Assembly (NCBI GenBank): GCA_947652115.1
Contig: OX393562.1
Coordinates: 32,960,639-33,024,638 of the forward strand
Origin: Blastomussa wellsi
Lineage: Eukaryota > Cnidaria > Anthozoa > Scleractinia > Plerogyridae
Length of the DNA stretch: 64,000 nt
Reading direction: 5' to 3'
Under the pieces are notes generated by a model that was given only the letters and a program-made list of their open reading frames with translations, was not told the DNA's origin and ran no database searches. Positions 44,931 to 56,900 of the stretch are shown in pieces. Made by a program: the position numbers and the translations under genes. Position 1 is the stretch's first letter. Every line of letters starts with the position of its first letter.

Positions 44931-47900
44931 GTTTTCCATTACTCATGGAGAACTAAAATAACTAGAAACTGACTTGTTAGAGTACAAAATGGATAACTTG
45001 TACTTTTTTGTGTGGTATTTAATGTGTGATGTTTAAATAATGTACTCTCAAGACTAACTCAATACAGAAACGTTTCTTGAAGGTGATGTTTAAGGAGCCA
45101 ATCAACTTACTGTCCTGAAGTGTTCTTTGCACGATTATTTCAGATCTTCTCCCAATGTATTTGGTGTATGCTTTGACATACAGACTGTAATTTGTGAATC
45201 CATACAGTCCAGTCACTACACGACTGTTTGTATCCTTGCCAACGACATCCTGAATTTCTTGGCTGTTTATAATTCCTAGCTGCCTGTAGTGCACTGTATA
45301 GGCGCTGATTGTGTAGTTCCCGACCGGAGGACTCCAGCTTATAATGATGGACGACGAGGAATGTGGCAGAGCTACTACATTGGTTGGAGGCCCAGGCTGT
45401 TCATCTTAAGTGAAAGGAAAAGGAAAACATTTAATAGCCATGCTAATTTTTGTGTTGAAAGCATTAAAAACTCTCCCTCCTGACAGGCTTGTAGCAACAT
45501 TTTTGTCAAAAAGTAAAAAGCACAGGAATGAGAAGTTTATTATCTTCCCGATATTTTAAACAATAACAAAATCTTAATAATTCCAAATGGAATCATTCCT
45601 GATAAACTACAATAATGTATTTCCCCAAGTCTGTATTCGCCACTAAAGCAAATTCTTGTGCCCCCCCCCCCCCCCCGCCCAGTTCCTTAGATCTAGTCTA
45701 CATATTCGCACGTTCCAAGTAAAGGTAGGTAGGTTAAACTTTATTTTAACACACATGCCCCATCAACCATGCAACATTCTGTTAGTGGACCCAGAAACTC
45801 CAATGGCAACAAGGGCAGGATTACAATATTCTCACATAAAGGATATTATATATAGCAAAGGCACAAAAATTGAAAAAAAAGTGAAGTTTCTTGTTCTAAA
45901 AAAAAAACAACTTGCAGGGCTGCAAACAGTTGTATAACAATTTGTTTTTATGCCTCGCAATGCCAATGTTTCAGGTTGACAATGCTTTATCAAAGAGGTC
46001 TGTAGCATGACATCCTGTTTTGTCTGATCAAAATGGTGACTTAGCTGGACACGCGTCCTTTCAAAGAAAAAAATGTTTGTGGCCCTGACTTGGTATTCAG
46101 AATCCCAGTGTTCCAGATAAGAGATGGGTCTCGGGTCAAAAACCCGACAACAACGGCTATCTGACCCGACACTGATGAAAAGGGAAAATCGACCAAAGTA
46201 TTATAAAATACAAAAGAAAGTTTCTTTTGTGACTGAAACATAAAAAATGAAGTTCCTAAAAGAACTCACTCTAAGAAAATAGCTGTTATACGAGACATCA
46301 TCCGAAGGCAATCAGCAGAGTTCGCAATTGTGACCAAAATTTCAGTGGCGGTTTAGTCGTCAAAATGGCGACTACATTTCTTTGTATTGATGATGCATAA
46401 TAGCCCTTTTCTCAGACATTGTGTCCCTCCAGAAAATTGTATTGAAAGACATTTGTTTCCTAAGCATTCAAAATAAGAAGAGAAGTCATTTCATCCTTTC
46501 GCTTTGCTTCGAAAGTTTCTCTCGCATCATAAAACTAGCCTGCGTGCAGCCGTCTCCTATTTCCTAAAGCGGAAAAGTGACGTCTGCGAAAAGGCGTCGT
46601 TAATCGTGTTCCGGTATCCTGCTGTTTCTCCAGAATCTGGGGACCGTTCTCTCATTGGTTGCTTTGACAGTAGGCATTGTTAGAATCAACCCTGATTGGC
46701 TGTCATCGTAAAATACTCAACATAATTATGCGTTGTGTTTTCATTAACATGCAAGAGGAAAACATTAACCGTAACTCACGAGTGATTTTGTGCCGTTTAT
46801 TTCGCTTGTTGTGAATCACAACTACAGAAGTCTGGTTCAAGGTAGAGGAGAATTTCAAAGTAACAAAGTCCGCTCTGTACAGTTTGCTGTATACTCAAGA
46901 TCCCTCTGTATCAAGCAACCGATGCGTTGGAAAGCTACGGAAGTGACCCGCGGGGATTATTATGAAAGATCTAAGACGAAATATTACATGAAAGCGGTTA
47001 TAAATCTTTCAAGGCTGAGCTGCTAGTGAATAAGGAGTTCCAAACACTTGGAATAAACAGTGTGGAATCCTCAAAGGGAGAGTACTTTTGGATGAATCGC
47101 TTTCGTGATCGTGCACTAAAAGTTACTAAAGGAGTTGACAGGCTGCCGTATATAACTCTTGCGGTTCCTGACACTTGTCTCAGATCAAACTCGTTTTCGA
47201 GCTATTTCGCTTTGAGTTTTTTTGAATGCTTGTTATATTCTGTGTAATTAGGGGGAACTTCAACTCAAAGAGTACCGTCCGACTCAGTAATTTAGAAAAT
47301 ATCTAGCTGAGGTCACAGGTCTTCACCATTTCTTAGCCCTGTAAAATTGTTTTGGCACTTGGCAGATCATGATATGTTTTGCTACTCACTGTCTTTGCTA
47401 GTACTGTTTTCCTATTTTATTTCTATTGCTTAAGCTCTCTAAATTGATTCTATTTGATTGAGCGAAATTCTTGAATTAAAGCTATAATTTATCCTAAATT
47501 TAATCTCGAACAGCAGGATACTGGAACACGATTAGCGACGCCGTTTCGCAGACGTCACTTTTCCGCTTTAGGAAATAGGAGACGGCTGCACGCAGGCTGC
47601 ATAAAACTTGGAAGTTTGAAATCGCCCTAGAATGCTTTGCAAACCTTGCATTACGTCATGTATGCCTATGGATTGTGTCTCTTGTAATGAGACAAAAGGA
47701 AAACTCACACACTTACTATCATTGATTAGTAAAATCCAACTAGTGGTCTATTATCAATGCTGCATTCTGATTGGTTGAGCTACTACCAGGCTATATGTTA
47801 TAGCCCACTAGTAGCGAAAGCGCCGGCTTTGAAAACCAAAACAATGGCGGCTGAATTGCGTTTTGCTGAAGTTTCGGACAAGTATTTGAGCTCATTATTA

Positions 47901-50900
47901 GATAAATCTATGCTTTCCAGTTGGAAAAGGGTAGGCTATTGACTCAGAGCCCAATCGGGCTCGAGGAATAATTGTTAATAATCTTACAGAAAATTCATTG
48001 TTTAACCCTTAAAACTACTTTTATTAATCTGAAAGAAATAGATTCTTTAAAAAGCAATGATTTTATGGGAAAAATATTAAATTTACCGAATTGAAATATT
48101 ACCGTTTTACTGCTCTCATAGATATGTGATAATAAAATAATTCACCATGTCTGGTGCATTGGGATGCATTTTTAGCCATTCTGGGAGGATTCATTTTAAA
48201 AATTTTCCAGGGGAGTATGCCCCCGGACCACCTAGACTCCTTGCGTCTGTGGTGCTTGCTACAAATGTCTACAGCATTTGCATTAGCCCCCAATCACAAA
48301 TATGCTCCATGGTCCCTGGGAAGTAAACCCTTTACCTGTCTGTCCCCACCTCACTCCCCTTACCCTTTTAACACAGCGCTGCAGCTAGAGATGTCAGACT
48401 TGTGTGACCCCCCTGAAAAGTTACATGACCCCTTGCCAAAAAAACTTAACTGGAACGCTGGAATCCACTTTGTAACGACTGCCATTGCTTTGCTTTACTC
48501 TTGAAATCTCCTTAAAACTGATCAGCTGGTTTGTCTATTATACATGTCAAACGTTTTGTTGGGCATGTGTATATTAAGAGTACTCTATATATGACTGTAC
48601 TATGCTACTATTTTATTTTACAATCTATGGTCCAGTCTTACCTAATCTTTGGACTATAACACTGGCTGTGGCTTGAATATTTCCAATGTCATTTTTAGCA
48701 AGGCACTGGTACATTATTCCCTTATCTTTTGAAGTGAAACTGGATATTGTCAAGTCTGCCCCTCCTTTATAATATCTCACTATTGCTGGGCCATTGGAAC
48801 TGAGCTCATTGCCATTTTTGAGCCAGTATAATGATGGTGTTGGTGAACCACTGGCAGCACATTTCAACACAATAGGCCCAGTAGTTGTCCATTTTATTCT
48901 ACTAGGCTTTTCAGTAAACTGAGGAGGGACTAGAAAGAAAGATAACTACTAGTGTTAGCCAGGATAGATTGCACTATTCAGGTAAAAGCATGAAGGCATC
49001 TTAAAGCCGTCCCCACCTGGACTCCCCTATAAAAATGAAGGGGGGGGAAGAGTGCTCATCGTCAGGGTAAAATTAATGTATTGGTACCACTTAGGGTAAT
49101 TGAACCTAAAATTTCCACCACTTGAGTTGTTGCGCTACCTTTTATGGTGTTGAGCCAAGAAATGACAGAAACTGTGTGTTTCATTTGAGTGGTACCTTTT
49201 AGGATTGTGGGAGGCTTGGTGATCCAATGGTAAGCGTGCTGGACTCTGGGTCACATGGTCTAGGTTAGAGCTCTGGCAGGGGCACTGCGATATCTTCTTG
49301 GGCAAGACACTTTACTCTCACAGTGCCTCTCTCCACCCAGGTATATAAACAGATACTGGCGAAATAATGCTGGGGGTAACCCTGTGATGGACTAGCATCC
49401 CATCCAGGCGGAAATAGAAATATTCATAGCTGCTTAGTGCTACAGAAACCGGGATAAGCTCTGACAGTATGGGCCACTAGGCACAAGGCTTTACCTATTT
49501 TAGGGTTGAACGGGGGGCCACGCCCACAAAGACGATTGTGTAACAAAGGGAAAGAGGGTTTCAGTAACTTTTATTTGGTCAAATAAATAGAAGTTTACTT
49601 TTTCAGTCACGTAATTGACATATCTGTCAGCAAGATGGTTTTTCAAAAACCCTAAACCACCATGATCACATTCAACACAGTATGCGGCCATGTTTTTCCT
49701 GAGAAATTGGCCATAGAAGGTTTCTTTCAATGTAATCTTCAAGCTCTCAAACAAGGTTGGAATCTGAACTGTTTACATTAGCCTTCCATACCACCCTAAA
49801 AAACGTTTTCAAAAATACAAGAACTACTTTGTATCGTCTTAAAGTTTAAGACATATATTGTACAGGTGTAGCTGCAGATAGCTAAAATATCTCTCAAAAT
49901 AATCACCGATAATCATAATATTTTTATGAACTTGGTACATTTTCCAGCTGAACTTCGGTGTAAAATTCCTGCAATACTTCAGCCAAGCTAATTTTATGTA
50001 CGCAGCCATGGGAATCAAGTGAACGATGTCTCGCTTCTCATAAAGACGACAAGAAGTTTCTCTCTTTGTCTTCCTCTTGTGGTTTTGCTTCTAGCCTGTC
50101 TTCAAGTTTAAATCCGACATTTTTGTCTGCACTTTTTCCATTATAATTAGACTGATTTTCTCTCTGAAAACTATTCATTTAGCGTGAAGCCTAAACTTCA
50201 AAGCTTGTTGTTTGCTTGTACGCACCTAAACGGTTTTCCTGCAGCAAAAGGTCTAAATGCACCCTGATTGGTAGAAATTCATCGGATGCTGGAGCACGTG
50301 CCAATAAACTTCAAGGTCAACATAATGCAAAAGCACTAGCCCGCCTGGAGTAATTTGCATCCCGTAGAGCACCTGACTTCAGTTTGGCCGCGTATATTGA
50401 TAATAATACTTGTTAATACGCCAGCAAATTCCCTCACCATAAACAATATCATTTTACCTTTCATTTATTTCATTTACTTTCTAGATATTTCAATTATTGA
50501 GGCCGCTTTCTTGTTAACTCAGAATAACACTTATTAACAGTATTCACATTGTTTCCAAATGTTCTTGTGTGTGCTCTTATTATTTGCTATAAGTACCAGA
50601 CTTGTGGTGGCTTACTACAGTTTTTTCGAGACTTGAGAGCGCGCGCTACGGCTGTCTACCTGACCTTCGATAATGCTCACGCAGACGAAAATTGCGTTAG
50701 CAAGAAACAAAACAAGTTTCCACAATTTTATCGCTTTAAACCAACTTGGTATACAAGAAAAAGTTTCAATATACTTTCAAACACGTGCTTAAACCTCAGA
50801 CAGGTAAAACATGTTAAGAAAGTTAGATAAGCAACCAACAGAAAAGTTCTAATTTTGTCTTTCTTGAACACACGCGACGCATGGCGTCACATGAGTGCGT

Positions 50901-53900
50901 CCAAGGTTGTAAAAACCTGTTTTTGACTCAAAATTTCTCGAAAACCTACCATACAACTGATGATGAAACTTTCACAATTTATTTATATGGGTGAGTCACG
51001 TTCACAGCCAAAATTGTAAACAAATCTGTAAGACAGATTTTGAGCTATTTTTTGAAAGGGCAAAATATCACATTTTCCTATTTTGTGAAAACCCTGTCTT
51101 ACAGATTTTTATTTTATTTTGCATGAATGTTTAATTAATGCTAAGTTTTAAATTGTGAAATTTTGAGGTAGGGTCATACGGCTAGATTTTGAGTAAAACG
51201 CTGTTGAAACTGCTAGTGCCCAGTCCACTATTAAGCGCTCGGTCATTCATTTTGGCTGTTTGTTAGCATTTTTATTGTTCAAATGTTGCATTTGATGGTT
51301 GTTGGCTGCAAAAAGACATAAAAAAGAGAAAGTTAAAACATTTTTGAACATTTTATAAAAGATTTTAAAGTTGAGTTCTTTCAAACCCTCAAAACTGTAG
51401 TAAGCCACCTTAACCATCACTAAACAGTTTCCCTTTTCACTGATTGAAATATATTTGTCCAATTAATTTGAACTTTTGGCCCAAAAATTGTCTTGGATCA
51501 ATCTGCATTTTTAAGGCATAAAATTGCACCTCCCCCATATTTGAGACTTGATTGACCACCCCTACAACTTTTGAAACTTTTTTGCCTGATACATCTGTGA
51601 CATGTGACATAACTGAAATGAACCACTTCACTGAGAGCTGAAAATAGTTTAGGGGTATACCCACTATAGATGGAGATAAACAACATTTTTAATCTTTTTC
51701 TTTTGACGATTAAACTAATTTCTTTTAAAAATGTAACTTTCTTCTTTGTTTAAGACCTTTATGGAATTTATGTATCAACACCTCTTAAATAGTGCATCAT
51801 ACATGGATATCCAGTTTATATTTTTTAATTTACGAAAAATGACCATTTGCCTTGGGGGGTAAGGGTTAAACTCTTTAATAAAAACAAGGTGACAAAGAGT
51901 CACAATGTTGAGAAAGGGCTGGGGTTGGCAATCTAACATGATATTTACAAAAATGTAATGTGCATTTTCAAAACTTTTACACAAAATCATTATGATCATT
52001 GGACTCCTAAAAGGCCCAAAACAGCAGATTACCTTGACCAATAAGTAGCTCTTTACTCTTGTTAGACAAATATTATTGAGAAATACCTCTGACAAAAAGC
52101 CACACCGATCTAGAAATAGTTTTCCCTTCTGAACTGGCTTGACATTCATATTCTCCTCCATCACTTTCGACAACATTGGTGAAGTTAAGGTTGCCAACTC
52201 CATGAGATGCACTATATTGAGCTCTCATATTTCCTTTCAATTTATTCCATTGAATAACTGGGACTGGATTTCCAGATGCAGTGCACTCCAATGTTGCTGA
52301 ACCTCCCTTGGTAACAGTAATGTTGCGAGGGTCACCAAGAAATTTAAGTCTTGTCAAATTTCTGGTTACGTCTGAAACAATAACAGTAAAAACATACCAT
52401 TGCAACATCTGTTGTGGTTCATATAATCTATTCTCAAACTGTTAACAGCTGCACTGTACATTTGGAATCCTCAAATACATTGTATGCATATTTATACGTA
52501 TTCTGATGCTAGCTTTCAGTTCACTGTTTTGCTATCAAACTTATTCCACTATTTTCTCAGCAATTTCATATTCAATCAAGTTTGTTTGTATGTGAGCGAA
52601 AACTAATTTAATGGCACATTTCTAAAACATGATACATCATATTCACAAACCATTTATTTTACGTCTCAGGTTAGCATAATTTTCAAGAATTCTCCCAAAC
52701 CCCAGACTATGTCTCAGGTTTGCATAACCTGAGACAACATCTCAGGTTTCCATAACTTTCGACAATTCTCCCAGACCCCAGACTACGTCTCAGGTTTGCA
52801 TAACTTTTCGAAAATTTCTAAATGCCATCTAGTGTTAGAATATCAGACAATGATTAATACTTCGCAGAACACTTACAACTCTGAATTTTCTCATACGCGT
52901 ATGCGATACTGGACTTGAATCAAGGACCTCCCCACCCAAATATTTTCAATCTTATAGCTAACTAAAGGAGTACTTGAAAACTGCCACAAGTGTGATCCTT
53001 TGAGCAGCAAAACAAATGCAAAACAGCAATTTGTGTTCAATATGAAAAGAAACCAAGGTCACAATAGGAACACCATAAAACTCAAATGCAGTGTTGTTTA
53101 TTAAACATTTAAATCTCCATACTTTAGTACACACTTCTGTGAAATCACCCATAACATCACCTAAATATATTCCATGAAACAAACAAGGAGCTCAGTTTTG
53201 TTATGCCTTAATTGAATGCATATTCTTATGGTATGACCTTTGGCGGAATTCTGTAGGATTCATTTCATGCAATGGCAAATATTTCATTCAGTAAATGTGA
53301 TGACTTTCTTATGATTATACAACAAAATGGTGTGACCTGCATGCATTTTACCACAGTATTAAACTTCTATGGTTATTTTTGTCTTTTAAGTTACTAAATA
53401 TAGACTTCAACTACTTTTAACTGCTTCATTGGTCTAATTGTAATAACATTATAATTATGAAGCTGCAGCGAAAAATCTCATTTCCTAACACTTCAGATAA
53501 ATTAAGGTTGAATTTCTGACAAGTGTTTTGTTCTATACTTAGGTCACAATTTTTTTTAATTTCCAACGTACACTTATCTTGCACAAAATCAGCATGATCA
53601 TTATGTTAAATAAGGACTATTGATGTTTTATTTAAAAATTATACTTATGAAAAGAAGAACCAATTTCAATTTGCAATTATGGTTACATAATAGCTACGTC
53701 AATTTACATGCAACTCAGTGACATATCAGCACCAAAAACATCACTACACCAAAAAATACTTACCTGTTTGGACTATAAGACTTGCAAATTGGCTTTGTTG
53801 TGTTCTAGCAACATTTTTTGCAATACATCTATAGCTTCCTTCATCTGCCTTCTTAATATCATTTATTAGAAGTACTCCTTGACCCAAAATTACTATTCTG

Positions 53901-56900
53901 TCACTAGGACTCAATGAACTACCATCTTTCTCCCACGTTATTGTAGCAGGGGGCAGAGCTTGGCGGATTTGACAGGAAAATCTTGCTACTGATCCCACCC
54001 AAGTTGTTGTACTTTGAGGTTCATTGACGAACTTCTTTGACATACCTTTTGAACAGAAGAGAAGCATATAAAACCATGTTGTCAATGAAACTTGTACTTA
54101 ATAAATTTGATGTCTACCAGATTATATAGCCTTGTCTATATTTTCAATTTTTTAGCAATCAGTGCTGTAAGTTATGAACAAGATACACTTTCAATGCCTA
54201 CTTTTCACGCAAGAGTATAAATGGGTAAGTAAAGCAAATAATTTGTTGTTATCCCAACATTGGCCAAATGAAAACTGTGATGGCACCACTCAAATATGCC
54301 AAACAAACTGGGACAAGCAGACCAGTATAGTCCATCTACAAATGGCCTTCAAAAAAATTGTTCTCATATCCTGCAGGTTTATAGATATATATCTAAGCTC
54401 AGCAGTTTCTGAAGGGGTACTTTTCTTGTGCACTTTGTGGTTGACAAACTCTTGTATTACATCTATCTTGATATACAGAAGGTTCAAAAACATTATGTTT
54501 TTGACATAACTAAATGCCAAATTGCCACCGGCATTCTCTGAAAGATCCTACAAAATTTATTCTTCCAACTGAATTTGCCTCACACTTTCTTCTTACAGCA
54601 ATCACTATGTGGAGTTGAATTAAGTTATTTGACTGTGGAATACCAAATATTAAGAGGTCATGGGTCTTCTGCATTCCTATACTTTAAGAATTTGCCTTGG
54701 GGCTGGAACAAAAGTCAGACTAGATCAACTGAGATCTTTTTGTGCCTGCCTTTTGCCTTGTGGGAGGCGCGGTGGCCTAATAGTTAGTGAGCTGGATTCT
54801 GGATCGGACCATCCAGGTTCAAGCTCTGGCCGGGGCACTGCGTTGTGTTCTTGGGCAAGACAATTTACTCTCAGTGCCTCTCTTAGCTTCACCCAAGAGT
54901 ATAAATGGTTACCGAAATAATGCTGGGGTTAACTCTGTGATAGACTAACATCCCATCCAGGGGGGAGTAGAAATATTCCTCGCTGCTTAATGATACAGAA
55001 ACTGGGATAAGCTCCGGCAGTATGGGCCACTAGGCACAAGGCTTTACCATTTTTTACCTTGTAAGGTTAGACACTGACCTATGGCAATTTGCCATGCAGA
55101 AACAGTTGGTTTTGGCCCGTCTGTAACAGCTGACAGCTTAATAATAATGCTCTGGAAAATGATGAACTTCCCTGTGCAACTCATCCCACTCATTTTTCTC
55201 AGACTTGTGTTTAAGTTCTTGTTTTTGTTTTAGTTTTTCCTTTAAGGCAATATATGTTTTACAAATATTTTATTATTTTTTGCTCTAGTTGTAAAAATCC
55301 CTAGATTTTTTATTCCTTCACATAAAGGAGGTGTATTTCACAATCTTTAATTATGTCAGTGAGAAAGTACCTGGCATCATCCTAAGACATCTGACAATTA
55401 CAAATATTATTATATTTTCTCAGTAATTGTTCTCAACTTTCTTTCTGTGCAATTCCCTCCAAAAAAATGATCTCATTGCAATAGTTTGCAATAATTTGCA
55501 ATAATTTACATTCAAAAATGGTCCATCTTATATTTGGAAGGGACAAGGTGTCTGAAACACAAACCCAACATGTGAAACACAAAACAAGTTCTAAAATCAT
55601 AATATACAAACAACAAAAGTATCTGAAAAATAGTGATGAAGAAATACAAGTTTACAAACCCAAATTATGACAAATAAAACTACTTCAGAGCTTATCAAAG
55701 AAACGATTTTGAGGGCTTCCTTTTATGGAATTTTTGTGTTTCAGTTGAGTTCTTCGGTAGAGCCTATTATTATAAATAATCGTAATTTCAAGATTTTACT
55801 CCATCTTTGTTTCACAGTGTGTAAAACACAGCTGAGTAAATTTTATTGTTGTTAGAAATATTACCAAAACAAGTTGTGAATCAAAATCCATGTAAAATAA
55901 ATTACGATAAGCACGTGATTTTCTTTACAAGGCGCAGTTCATCCCTATTGGCCAATAAGACAAAGGACTGATCGAACACACACCGACACCGAACTTGTTG
56001 TTTTACTTACTAACACAAAGGAGGACCCGCCATGTTTAGGACAAGCCCAAATACAAGCACTTCTTTACGCTTTCTAGCGATAAAACTCTTCAATAAAACA
56101 ACGCGACGCCAGACTTCGTGCGCTATTGCGAACGTTAAACAATTTGACAGTGGAGAATATCCGCAAAAGAGGTTCTCTTTTTGATAAGGTCAAAGGTGTT
56201 TTAAAACATAATGATAATGCGACCACGGCCAAAATGACAAGTTGTTGTTTCGCAGCGTGGTGTATGAGCAAACTCGAAGACTAAACGTCGAATTTAGTTA
56301 TAATTTCCAGTGGCGCTTTTGCGTAAGGCAAACACTTGAAACGTCCACTGAAGTATAAACATGGGAAAGCTAACGGCCTAGCTTATAATCAACGCCTTCG
56401 ATGTTGCAACGAGCCAAAATGATTTAAGAATTTCTTCTCCAACAGCGGAGGGAGGCGATAAAAATCGTCTTTTGTCGTTTACCAACACGAGACGAATACT
56501 TGCTACTTTTCACCTATGACGTAAAAATAGATGAATTCATTCTTTCAATGCAAAATTGTAACGTTCGTTACGGGAAGAAGCCAGCGCTGCAGCTCGCTCG
56601 GTACGTGGGGCAAAGTGCATTATACTTAAAAGCTTAACCTTTCTTCTCATCGTCAACAGACGCAATATTGACACTTAAATCGTTACGCACAAAACTGCAA
56701 AGGTTACGATTTTGAATGGGTAAGCTGTATGTAAGAAGATAAAACAAACAGAGTGTTTGACAGTGTTCGAAAAATAGTATTATCGACTACCGCCAATCTA
56801 CGACCGATGCTCCAACGACTATCAGCCCAACCAAGTATAAATTCTGTTCTCTTACGGGTCACTGAGATATTGTTAACATGTTTTGAAACAAATTACTCTC

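Noticed and set aside
44697..44939. 80-codon frame rich in isoleucine
   Set aside because: It is a translation of the ATT microsatellite.
48154..48504. Plus-strand 116-codon frame in the receptor intron
   Set aside because: No domain and repeat-like wording (GTATGCCCCCGGACC); considered chance or repeat.
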